9,717 bases of DNA from Candidatus Omnitrophota bacterium (GCA_903907475.1 CAIVOB010000006.1:1-9717); one strand, 5' to 3'. Counted from the stretch's first letter, positions 1 through 6,638 are shown. Notes: generated by a model not told the origin, from the letters alone. Made by a program: numbers and translations.

Positions 1-1
1 G

Positions 2-64
2 GAGGATATTGTGGAGCGTGCAGCGCACGCGGAACAATATCCGAAGGACAAAATACATTCTTGA
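2..64 (+). CDS. possible 3' end of an unidentified upstream gene (partial)
   Basis: The frame starting at base 2 is open from the window edge to a TGA at 62-64. It would encode about 20 hydrophilic, helix-like C-terminal residues (EDIVERAAHAEQ, then YPKDKIHS). The composition is plausible for a protein tail, with no Cys or Trp and mixed charge, but 20 codons are too few to prove coding or to name a family. The stop overlaps the -35 box of the rpmB promoter, a common arrangement. The same bases form a long hairpin, so the stretch could instead be a structured RNA. Frame 1 is also open here and runs into rpmB, which weakens the case further. Confidence 0.3.
   Translation, partial: EDIVERAAHAEQYPKDKIHS
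4..42 (+). other. long near-perfect hairpin with a GGA/GGA internal loop
   Basis: GGATATTGT (4-12) pairs perfectly with ACAATATCC (34-42). Inside it, GCGTGC (16-21) pairs with GCACGC (25-30) around a three-base AGC loop. The two helices are separated by a symmetric internal loop, GGA (13-15) facing GGA (31-33). That loop could stack as G-A, G-G, A-G pairs and make one nearly continuous rod of 15 Watson-Crick pairs. No T-run follows, so it is not an intrinsic terminator. It lies just upstream of the rpmB promoter. It could be the end of a structured RNA, a folded region near the 3' end of an mRNA, or a palindromic protein site. Its role is unknown. Confidence 0.6.
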
Positions 65-88
65 CAAGCACCAGATTTCAAGTATACT
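61..88 (+). promoter_or_regulatory. sigma70-type promoter of rpmB
   Basis: A consensus -35 box TTGACA (61-66) is followed by a 16-base spacer and a -10 box TATACT (83-88; one mismatch to TATAAT). Transcription would begin near base 95, giving a leader of about 23 bases that carries AAGGAG (105-110) ahead of the rpmB ATG at 118. The promoter is inferred from sequence only. Confidence 0.7.
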
Positions 89-117
89 ACTTAAACTTAA
101 AACTAAGGAGCCAAAAA

Positions 118-345
118 ATGTTAAAAAAATGTAAAATTTGTAAAAAAGGTGCGCTCACGGGAAAGACTGTCGCGCGCAAAGGCCAATACAAAGCCAAAGG
201 CGGAACCGGTTCTAAAATCAGCCGTTGGTCAAAACGTAAATTTTTACCAAATCTGCAGAAAGTACGAATACTGGTAAATGGCACTCCGGAAAAAGTGTTT
301 ATCTGCGCCAAGTGCATCAAAAAAGGTTCTTACCAAAAAGCCTAA
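118..345 (+). CDS. rpmB: 50S ribosomal protein L28 (bL28), zinc-binding form
   Basis: Encodes a 75-residue bL28, a small basic protein of the large ribosomal subunit. Family features are the N-terminal segment around GALTGKTVAR (11-20) and the conserved KFLPNLQKVRI (41-51). Two Cys pairs, C5-x2-C8 and C63-x2-C66, form the zinc knuckle of the so-called C+ version. The ATG at 118 is chosen because AAGGAG sits 7 bases upstream and the protein then begins at the usual point. The frame extends back to a TTG at 61, but that would overlap the promoter and add residues foreign to the family. The gene is monocistronic as far as can be seen. Its stop lies 6 bases from the end of the convergent recJ, with no hairpin terminator between them. 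Confidence 0.95.
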   Translation: MLKKCKICKKGALTGKTVARKGQYKAKGGTGSKISRWSKRKFLPNLQKVRILVNGTPEKVFICAKCIKKGSYQKA

Positions 346-351
346 TAAAAT

Positions 352-2040
352 TTATTTAAAAAAGATATCTTTCGCCTCTAAAATCAGCGTTTCTTCTTCG
401 CGCCAGCTATCAATTTTAGGAGTATAAATTAAATCAAAAGACCCTGACGTAAGCAGGCTCGCCTTTAAATGGCTCATCCCAAAAGCAATTACCTGAAGAG
501 TAGTTTTTCCGTCCGTAGCCCAAAACTTTAAAGTTCCGCGATTTAAAAGCTGCACTGCACCTTTAAGCTTAAGACCACGAGTAAAGAAAAGTGGTTCAGG
601 ATTACCCATTCCAAACGGCGCTAATAGATCTAATTCTCTAATTAAACTTTCGTTTAAATCGCTGAATTTTAACTCTAAATCCACCTCGATACTCGGAAGC
701 AAATCCTCCAAAGTCAGGCGTTCAGAAGCCAACCTGTTAATACTCAATCTAAAGTCATCGATATTATCTTTACTAATTAAAAGCCCGGCAGCATGCGCGT
801 GGCCGCCAAAACTATGCAAAAACTCCTGACAATCCGTAAGCGCGTTAAAAAGATGAAAATTTTTAATCGAACGCGCCGATCCTTTGCATAATTCGTTAGT
901 AAGAGAAATCACAATTGCCGGACGGTAGAATCGGTCAGCAAGTTTCGAGGCAATAATTCCTAATACTCCCTGATGCCAATTATCTCTGGCTAAAACAATC
1001 ACTTTATGATCTTTAAAATTTATTTCAGAATTAATTAAATCCTCTGCCTCCTGCATAATTTTACTTTCCACTTTCTGGCGTTCGCGATTGAAACGCTCCA
1101 CTTCTTTAGCTAAAACCTGCGCCTTTAAAGGATCCTGACAAGTTAATAAATCAAAAGATACTTGGGCATCGCCAAGACGGCCGGAAGCATTAAGCCGCGG
1201 AGCAATAATAAAACTCACATAAACGGTATTAAATTTTTTATTTTCAATCCCGGCGTTCTTAATCAAAGCCTGTAGCCCTACTCTTTTGGTTTGCGCTAAT
1301 TCTAACAAGCCAACTTTTACAATAATCCTATTTTCTCCCGTCAAAGGAACGCTATCAGCAATCGTGCCTAAAGCCACCAGATCCAAATCGGCACTCAAAA
1401 GAGAATTGCTTAATCCCTGACAAAATTTATAAGCTACCCCCACTCCAGCTAAATCTCGATACGGATAATTTGAATTCTTAACCTTAGGATTAATAATACA
1501 GGAAGCTTCCGGTAAACTTAATCCTTGAGGTTCATGATGATCAGTAACAATCACATCAATATCAGCACCTCTTAAAGCGGAAATCTCTTGGCGATTAGCG
1601 ATCCCGCAATCCGCGGTAATCATCAGCTTAACCTTATGCTCCTTAGCCAAATCCACGCCTTGCTGGTTTAAACCGTAACCTTCCTTGACGCGATGTGGAA
1701 TATGATGGAGCACCTTAAGGCCCATTTTGGTTAACGTATTTTTAATTAAAACGGTGCTCGTTAACCCATCAACATCATAATCACCAAAAACCATTACCGG
1801 TTGATGATTTTCCCGCGCTTTTTTTACTAAATTCACTGCTTTCGGAAGGTCTAAAAATAAATCCGGGCGCAATAAATCATTCATTCCGCCTTGCAAAAAT
1901 TTTTCTCCTTGCGAAACGTTAATAATTTGACGATTAATTAAAAGTTGCGCCAAGATTTTTGAAATTCCTAATTCTTGGGCCAATAAATTTTGCAAACCTG
2001 GATTTGTTAAAACAACTTTAAGAATTTTATGGGTAGGCAT
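352..2040 (-). CDS. recJ: single-stranded-DNA-specific 5'-3' exonuclease RecJ
   Basis: Encodes 562 residues, full length for RecJ, the metal-dependent exonuclease that degrades 5' single strands in recombination and in base-excision and mismatch repair. The DHH catalytic domain carries GDYDVDG (86-92), TADCG (142-146), TDHHEPQ with the DHH triad (166-172) and GTIADSVPL (225-233). The DHHA1 domain carries PRLNASGRLG (281-290), WHQGVLGIIASKL (355-367) and GGHAHAAG (412-419). The last 95 or so residues fit the C-terminal OB-fold. All expected metal-binding motifs are present, so it should be active. The ATG lies 29 bases beyond the argS stop. The AT-rich gap has no recognisable Shine-Dalgarno, so translation may depend on coupling or an unstructured leader. 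It is the last gene of its operon and runs tail to tail into rpmB. Confidence 0.97.
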   Translation of the reverse strand: MPTHKILKVVLTNPGLQNLLAQELGISKILAQLLINRQIINVSQGEKFLQGGMNDLLRPDLFLDLPKAVNLVKKARENHQPVMVFGDYDVDGLTSTVLIKNTLTKMGLKVLHHIPHRVKEGYGLNQQGVDLAKEHKVKLMITADCGIANRQEISALRGADIDVIVTDHHEPQGLSLPEASCIINPKVKNSNYPYRDLAGVGVAYKFCQGLSNSLLSADLDLVALGTIADSVPLTGENRIIVKVGLLELAQTKRVGLQALIKNAGIENKKFNTVYVSFIIAPRLNASGRLGDAQVSFDLLTCQDPLKAQVLAKEVERFNRERQKVESKIMQEAEDLINSEINFKDHKVIVLARDNWHQGVLGIIASKLADRFYRPAIVISLTNELCKGSARSIKNFHLFNALTDCQEFLHSFGGHAHAAGLLISKDNIDDFRLSINRLASERLTLEDLLPSIEVDLELKFSDLNESLIRELDLLAPFGMGNPEPLFFTRGLKLKGAVQLLNRGTLKFWATDGKTTLQVIAFGMSHLKASLLTSGSFDLIYTPKIDSWREEETLILEAKDIFFK

Positions 2041-2069
2041 GAACCAAAATTAAACTTATAAATTATTAC

Positions 2070-3707
2070 TTACATCTTTTCCGGACGAGAAATTCCTAAC
2101 AATTCTAAACCGCAGGCTAAAACAATCTTTACTCCCTGGACGAGCGCCAGCCTTGCCTGAGTAAGCTCATCGGACTGGCCAAGCACCCGATGTAAATCAT
2201 AAAATTTATGAAAACTTTCTGCCAGCTCCTGAAGATAAACCGTGAGCATGTAAGGATCAGAAGTAACAACACAAATATTTAATACTGCTTCTAACTCCAG
2301 TAACTTCTTAATCACGCCTAGTTCTTCTTTCTCAACCAAAAGCGAAAGATTTAAGGCTTGAGAAAATTTTCCCGGGCTACTGCGCAAAATACTGCAAATA
2401 CGCGCGTAAGCATACTGCACGTAATATACCGGATTCTCCGCGCTTTGTTTTTTAGCCACTTCCAAATCAAAATCAAGATGGCTGGAAGTCCGGCGCATGA
2501 GAAAGAAAAATCTTGCCGCGTCCGCGCCGACCTCATCCAAAATTTCGCGTAAGCTAATATATTGTCCACTCCGGGTGGACATTTGCACCAGCTCCCCATT
2601 GCGATAAATCGTTGCCAACTGCACGATAATTATCGAAAGCGCTTCTGGATTATGCCCTAAAGCGCTCACCGCCGCCTTAATGCGGTTAATATATCCGTGA
2701 TGATCCGGGCCCCAAAGATTAATTAACCCGCTAAAACCCCGCGCAAACTTATCCTCATGATAAGCGATATCCGGAGCTAAATAAGTCTGCGACCCGTCGC
2801 TTTTCACCACCACCCGATCCTTATCATCGCCAAAAGCGCTGGACTTAAACCAAAGTGCTCCATCCTGATTATAAAGAAATCCACGTTCTTTTAATTTCGC
2901 AAAAGCTATTTCCACTTTACCGCTTTGCGCCAATTCTTTTTGCGAATACCAACAGTCAAAACTTACTCCAAAATCAAGCAGCTCTTGCTTAATTAATTTT
3001 AAAATATAACCGGCAGCAAAATCACCCAAAGCAGCTTCAGAAATTTTTTCCTCTTGCGCCACTTTGGCAATATCATAAATATAGTCGCCCTGATAATAGT
3101 TTTCCGGAAACTCCTCTTTTTTACCTTGGAGTTCTTTAAGCCGCAAAGCGACAGATTTACCTAAAATATTAATCTGGTTACCCTCATCATTAAGGTAGTA
3201 CTCACGTTGCAAATCAAAACCGCTAAAATTTAAAATATTCGCCAAACAATCACCCACTGCTGCCTGACGCGCGTGCGCCACCGATAATATCCCGGTGGGA
3301 TTAGCACTCACAAATTCAATCAATACCTTGCGTTTTTTACCTAAATCAAGCTTTAAGGCCTCTTGGCCTTGAGTAAGAATCAAATTTAACTGCTGATAGA
3401 AATAATTTTTATGCAAATAAAAATTTAAGAAACCTACTCCTTCAACTTTAATTTGCGAGACGGAATCTTTTAACGCGGTTTTTGGTATTTCCTGTTCTAA
3501 GAGAGTAATTAATTGAGCGGCAATTTCTCGCGGAGAGCGCTTCAAAAGTTTACTTAATTTTAAAGCCAGGTTAGTAGTAAAATCTCCAAAGCGGCTATCA
3601 GTAGGAAGATCTAATAAAACTTTTTCAGGGTAGAGTTGGGCCCAACCCACCAGAGCTAAACAACGCTCCACGATTACGACAAGTTCTTCCTGGATATTTT
3701 TTGACAT
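2070..3707 (-). CDS. argS: arginyl-tRNA synthetase
   Basis: Encodes a 545-residue class I ArgRS, which charges tRNA-Arg with arginine in the cytoplasm. The N-terminal ArgRS domain shows FGDFTTNLAL (40-49). The catalytic Rossmann fold begins at FVSANPTG (132-139). The HIGH signature reads SVAH (142-145) instead of the usual HVGH, keeping only the second His. YYLNDEGNQ (170-178) and LWGPDHHGYI (331-340) are typical. The KMSKS-like loop is QMSTRSG (375-381), usual for ArgRS in lacking the last Lys. The DALR anticodon-binding domain includes YVQYAYARI (429-437) and ends in LLGISRPEKM. The ATG at 3707 gives a normal N-terminus. No Shine-Dalgarno is visible in the 46-base gap after rsfS. It is co-oriented with rsfS and recJ. 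Confidence 0.96.
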   Translation of the reverse strand: MSKNIQEELVVIVERCLALVGWAQLYPEKVLLDLPTDSRFGDFTTNLALKLSKLLKRSPREIAAQLITLLEQEIPKTALKDSVSQIKVEGVGFLNFYLHKNYFYQQLNLILTQGQEALKLDLGKKRKVLIEFVSANPTGILSVAHARQAAVGDCLANILNFSGFDLQREYYLNDEGNQINILGKSVALRLKELQGKKEEFPENYYQGDYIYDIAKVAQEEKISEAALGDFAAGYILKLIKQELLDFGVSFDCWYSQKELAQSGKVEIAFAKLKERGFLYNQDGALWFKSSAFGDDKDRVVVKSDGSQTYLAPDIAYHEDKFARGFSGLINLWGPDHHGYINRIKAAVSALGHNPEALSIIIVQLATIYRNGELVQMSTRSGQYISLREILDEVGADAARFFFLMRRTSSHLDFDLEVAKKQSAENPVYYVQYAYARICSILRSSPGKFSQALNLSLLVEKEELGVIKKLLELEAVLNICVVTSDPYMLTVYLQELAESFHKFYDLHRVLGQSDELTQARLALVQGVKIVLACGLELLGISRPEKM

Positions 3708-3753
3708 GGTTAAATTTTAAAAATACGGTTGGTTAAGGTGGGGTAAGAAAAAT

Positions 3754-4104
3754 TTAAGTGGCCTTGACCCTTACTTTCTTAGCATCGGACCAAAGACTCT
3801 CTAAAGAATAAAACTCTCTCATCGGCTGATAGAACGCGTGCGCAATCACCGAAACATAATCTAAAGCAATCCAACCTGACTCGTCGTTACGCGCCAGGCG
3901 CGAGAGAGATTTTATTCCCTGGATCTCCAGATCTTCCTTAATTGCCTGAGCAACCGCGGTCGTCTGTCTTAAGGAATTACCGCTCGCAATAACAAAATAA
4001 TCACAGAAGCCAGCAATTTTAGAAACATCTAAAATAATTACCTTTTCGGCTTTCTTGGATTTAGCAATCTGGGCAATCCGCTGCGCTAACTGTTTTGATT
4101 CTAT
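3754..4104 (-). CDS. rsfS: ribosomal silencing factor RsfS (Iojap), apparent AUA start
   Basis: Encodes 116 residues of the RsfS/Iojap family, which binds L14 (uL14) on the 50S subunit and blocks subunit joining when nutrients are low. Family hallmarks are ESKQLAQRIAQIAKSKKAE at the N-terminus, VIILDVS (22-28), CDYFVIASGNS (34-44), SGWIALDYVSVIAHAF (76-91) and MREFYSLESLWSDA (95-108). The frame has no ATG, GTG or TTG before the C-terminal third, and an in-frame TAA lies at 4111-4113. The only well-placed start is ATA at 4102-4104, 9 bases after an AGGAG (4114-4118). It puts the initiator exactly where other RsfS proteins begin (M-E-S-K). The gene lies 33 bases after the DUF5679-type gene and 46 before argS. 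Identity is nearly certain; the start codon is inference, and a sequencing error (ATG to ATA) is the alternative. Confidence 0.92.
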   Translation of the reverse strand: MESKQLAQRIAQIAKSKKAEKVIILDVSKIAGFCDYFVIASGNSLRQTTAVAQAIKEDLEIQGIKSLSRLARNDESGWIALDYVSVIAHAFYQPMREFYSLESLWSDAKKVRVKAT

Positions 4105-4113
4105 TTTGTTTTA

Positions 4114-4118
4114 CTCCT
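4114..4118 (-). promoter_or_regulatory. ribosome-binding site that fixes the rsfS start
   Basis: AGGAG on the minus strand, within AGAGGAG, lies 9 bases before the ATA at 4104-4102. It overlaps no other gene start: the nearest upstream gene ends at 4138 and no ATG, GTG or TTG in the rsfS frame follows at a usable distance. It is the main evidence that initiation happens at the AUA codon. Confidence 0.75.
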
Positions 4119-4137
4119 CTTTTTATTAAAACAACAA

Positions 4138-4290
4138 TTATTTACTCTTACCTAAAATTTTATACATCCCGGTTCCGCAAGTAGAACACTTCCCCTTCAT
4201 TGCCGAACGGCCATTCTTCATCGTAACCTTCTGCTCATCTTTCATATCTTTTTTGTTTTTACATTTTACGCAATATCCTGTTTCTGCCAT
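4138..4290 (-). CDS. DUF5679-type small zinc-ribbon protein
   Basis: A 50-residue reading frame with a strong ribosome-binding site. The protein has two Cys pairs, C7-x2-C10 (YCVKCKNKKDM) and C35-x2-C38 (GKCSTCGTGMYKI), on either side of a basic VTMKNGRSAMKG stretch. This pattern matches what I recall of the DUF5679 family: YCVKC, then MK-D, then a KNGR-A-KG-C--CGT core. The fold should be a single zinc ribbon; the biochemical role is unknown. Its Lys content and its place as first gene before rsfS and argS suggest a link to nucleic acid or the ribosome, which is inference only. It has its own promoter 39 bases or more upstream. It is short and easily missed by gene callers, but coding signals are good: perfect SD, ATG, and motif-bearing frame. 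Confidence 0.88.
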   Translation of the reverse strand: MAETGYCVKCKNKKDMKDEQKVTMKNGRSAMKGKCSTCGTGMYKILGKSK

Positions 4291-4296
4291 TTGATT

Positions 4297-4303
4297 CCTC
4301 CTT
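4297..4303 (-). promoter_or_regulatory. strong Shine-Dalgarno of the DUF5679-type gene
   Basis: AAGGAGG on the minus strand, within AAAGGAGGAA, is a full match to the anti-Shine-Dalgarno and sits 6 bases before the ATG at 4290. It is the strongest ribosome-binding site in the window and implies high translation of the small zinc-ribbon protein. Confidence 0.85.
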
Positions 4304-4328
4304 TATTGGTTTACTTTTCAATACGACA

Positions 4329-4357
4329 ATCTTAACACAGGTTAATTTTGATGTCAA
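4329..4357 (-). promoter_or_regulatory. sigma70-type promoter with extended -10 for DUF5679-rsfS-argS-recJ
   Basis: On the minus strand, a consensus TTGACA (4357-4352) is followed by a 17-base spacer and TAAGAT (4334-4329), immediately preceded by TGT, an extended -10 (TGn). It lies just after the CNNM stop codon (4366) and would start transcription near 4322, about 30 bases before the first ATG. No terminator hairpin separates it from the upstream operon, so the downstream genes may also receive read-through. Confidence 0.72.
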
Positions 4358-4365
4358 ACAATTCT

Positions 4366-5367
4366 TCAAAGATGTTTTCTCCCTTGCGCGCCCTTTTCCT
4401 CTATTTCGCCGACAATTTCCTCCAATAAATCTTCCAGCGTCACCAAGCCTAAAGTTCGGCCTTCTTTATCGGTGACTATGGCAATTTGCATCTTTTCCGT
4501 TTGGAATCTCCGCAAAAGTTCACTCACACGCAGTACGGGGCTAACGAAACAAACTTCCTGCAATAAATCCGTCAACAAAAATAAACCCTTTTGACGTAAA
4601 ATATACAACAGGTCATGAGCATAAACGATGCCCACGATTTTATCAATCGTTCCATTATAAACCGGAAGCCGGGCATGCCCCTCTTCCACAAAAATATCCA
4701 ATAAATTATCAGAACTTGTATTAGCGTTTACAGCGATAATTTTATCTTTCGGGACCATCACATCACTAAGCTTAGTATCTCCAAACTCAAAAATCCGCTG
4801 GAGCATCTTACGCTCTTCTTCGCTGAGGACCCCTTCTTCTTTACCGATTTCAATCATCGTTTTTAATTCTTCTTCCGTCACTAATGGCAGCCTTTTAGGC
4901 GAACTGACATGGAAAACTTTTAAAATAAAATTACTGATACCGATAAAAAAAAGAATCAACGGCTTTAAAACAATAATTGCAATCTCCATAAGCGGAGCAG
5001 TAACCAAAGCCATCTTTTCCGTATGTTTGGCGGAGAGCATTTTAGGGGTAACTTCACAAAAAATAAGCAACACCAGAGTCGTAACAAAAGTTGAAAACAC
5101 CACCCCCCACTGATACCCGTAAATTTGAACAAAAATTCCGGTTACAATTGATGAAATAGCAATATTCATAATATTGTTACCAATAAGAATAGCCGCTATA
5201 ACTTTATCTAATTTACTCACCAAGCGCTGGACGCAAGCGGCTCCTTTGACTCCTTGCTGAAGCATATGACGCAAACGAATTTTACTTAATCCGATTAAAG
5301 AAGTCTCCGAAGCAGAAAAGAAAAATGAAAAAGCCGCTAAAATTAATAAAATTAAAATAATCACCAT
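4366..5367 (-). CDS. CNNM (DUF21) membrane protein with CBS pair, HlyC/CorC-like family
   Basis: Encodes 333 residues of the CNNM/CorC group, membrane proteins linked to magnesium and other cation efflux and once annotated as hemolysins. The N-terminal DUF21 domain has about four hydrophobic segments (about 1-20, 55-78, 88-106, 123-150), with SASETSL (18-24), IGNNIMNIA (62-70) and FCEVTPKMLSAKH (103-115). An acidic connector (EEELKTMIEIGKEEG, 165-179) leads to the DVMVPKDKI motif (202-210). A CBS pair follows (about 205-325), ending LGLVTLEDLLEEIVGEIEE. The protein stops there and lacks the roughly 80-residue C-terminal transporter-associated (CorC_HlyC) domain found in longer members. The sequence beyond the stop is a promoter, so this is not an obvious frameshift. 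The ATG lies 2 bases after the M16 peptidase stop, with AGGA 5 bases upstream, so translation is probably coupled. Confidence 0.93.
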   Translation of the reverse strand: MVIILILLILAAFSFFFSASETSLIGLSKIRLRHMLQQGVKGAACVQRLVSKLDKVIAAILIGNNIMNIAISSIVTGIFVQIYGYQWGVVFSTFVTTLVLLIFCEVTPKMLSAKHTEKMALVTAPLMEIAIIVLKPLILFFIGISNFILKVFHVSSPKRLPLVTEEELKTMIEIGKEEGVLSEEERKMLQRIFEFGDTKLSDVMVPKDKIIAVNANTSSDNLLDIFVEEGHARLPVYNGTIDKIVGIVYAHDLLYILRQKGLFLLTDLLQEVCFVSPVLRVSELLRRFQTEKMQIAIVTDKEGRTLGLVTLEDLLEEIVGEIEEKGAQGRKHL

Positions 5368-5369
5368 TT

Positions 5370-6638
5370 TTATCCTAAATCCAGCAAAGCATTAATCTTT
5401 TTCTCGCTTTTCTCAAGCGGGCCGATCAAAGCCAGATTAATTCCCTCGTTTTTAAACACTTGTTGCGCCACAATCCGTAAATCTTCTAAACTTACTTTAT
5501 TTACTTCTTTAACCACATCCGCAAAAGTATAAACTTTATTCAAACAAGCAATACTTTCTCCCATCCAAAGCATATACTCCATTGTATCTTCTAACGCTAA
5601 ACTCAATTGCCCTAAATAAAACTCTTTGGCGCGCCGAAACTCATCCCCGCGAACTAAGGTCTTACGCGTTTTCCCGAGCTCTTGAAAAATAAGGCCTAAA
5701 CAATTCTCCACTTTATGATTATCGATCCCGGCATGCACCAGGAATGCTCCGGTATCATGGTAGCGTTTTAACCCTGTGCCAATTTCATAAGCTAAGCCCC
5801 TTTTTTCTCTTACTTCATTAAAAAGCCGGCTAGACATATTTGCTCCCAGAATGATATGCAAAAGCGCTTGAGCATGCTTTAAATGATGATCGCGTTTTAA
5901 ACTACAGAATCCTAAAGCCATATGCGTTTGTTCTGTATTTTTAGCAAAAATCTTAAGTCGCGGTTGCTTCTGACTCTCCTTGGCCAGAACATAAGCGTTG
6001 ACTTGAGCGCGAGATTTCTGAAAAAAATGAGTTTCCACCTTTTGCACTAAGCGCTCCTGGTCTAAAAAACCAGCGGCACTGACAACAATATTAGCAGGAG
6101 TATAATGAGCGGACTGAAAAGCTTTTAAAATCTTGCGATTGATACTCTTAACTGATTCCACTGTTCCGATTACCGGCGCGCCGAGAGCCTGCTGCGGCCA
6201 AAGCAATTCATCCAAAAGCTCATAAACATAACTTTGCGGAAGATCGCGATACATTTTTAATTCTTCCAAAATCACGGTCTTCTCTTTTTGGATATCTTGC
6301 TCTTTTAAAGACGGATGAATAACCATATCCGAAAGAATATCCAAAGCCTGCGCTAAATAACGCTGGGGAATCTTTACTAAATAACAAGTGAGCTCCTCGG
6401 AGGTAAAACCATTCAAAGCACCCCCCACGCCCTCAATTTGCTCTTTAATCTGACGACAGGAATACTTCCGGCTTCCCTTAAAAAGTAAGTGCTCTAAAAA
6501 ATGTGAAATCCCTTTTTGCGCCGTACTTTCATAACGGCCACCGATATTAATCCAAATTCCTAAAGATACGGATTGCACATTATTAATCCGTTTAGAAATG
6601 ATGCGCAAACCATTATTAAGGCTAGTTTTTTTATACAT
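5370..6638 (-). CDS. M16 family zinc metallopeptidase (processing-peptidase-like)
   Basis: Encodes 422 residues. The inverted zinc motif H46-F-L-E49-H50 and the distal ligand Glu near 126 (in ILEELKMY) mark an active-type M16B peptidase. The substrate-binding half has MSSRLFNEVREKRGLAYEIGTG, also typical. Bacterial members are cytoplasmic or exported peptidases of uncertain substrate and resemble the mitochondrial processing peptidase; no signal peptide is seen. I chose the ATG at 6638 because [13 protein letters not shown] is the usual beginning and GGAAAGG lies 4 bases upstream. The frame continues to a TTG at 6662, which would add eight atypical residues. The start overlaps the trpA stop by 8 bases (ATGTATAA), so the gene is coupled to the trp operon. 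No functional tie to tryptophan is apparent. Confidence 0.94.
   Translation of the reverse strand: MYKKTSLNNGLRIISKRINNVQSVSLGIWINIGGRYESTAQKGISHFLEHLLFKGSRKYSCRQIKEQIEGVGGALNGFTSEELTCYLVKIPQRYLAQALDILSDMVIHPSLKEQDIQKEKTVILEELKMYRDLPQSYVYELLDELLWPQQALGAPVIGTVESVKSINRKILKAFQSAHYTPANIVVSAAGFLDQERLVQKVETHFFQKSRAQVNAYVLAKESQKQPRLKIFAKNTEQTHMALGFCSLKRDHHLKHAQALLHIILGANMSSRLFNEVREKRGLAYEIGTGLKRYHDTGAFLVHAGIDNHKVENCLGLIFQELGKTRKTLVRGDEFRRAKEFYLGQLSLALEDTMEYMLWMGESIACLNKVYTFADVVKEVNKVSLEDLRIVAQQVFKNEGINLALIGPLEKSEKKINALLDLG

Noticed and set aside
4..42. Intrinsic terminator for an upstream + strand gene
   Set aside because: The hairpin is strong, but it is followed by CGAAGGACAAAA on the + strand, with no T-run. 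On the minus strand the sequence after it runs off the window edge.
61..117. Longer rpmB starting at TTG 61
   Set aside because: The TTG is part of the -35 box, the added residues are unlike L28, and AAGGAG points to the ATG at 118.
87..320. Minus-strand open frame opposite rpmB
   Set aside because: It is a shadow of rpmB with no ribosome-binding site or family motif.
2351..2599. Open frames on both strands inside argS (2351-2599 minus, 2358-2552 plus)
   Set aside because: Both lie wholly inside a well-supported argS. The translations look like out-of-frame protein and have no start signals.
3708..4365. Non-coding regulatory island between argS and the CNNM gene
   Set aside because: Reading the minus strand codon by codon shows two real genes here, the DUF5679-type zinc ribbon and rsfS with a non-standard start, so only a short promoter region is non-coding.
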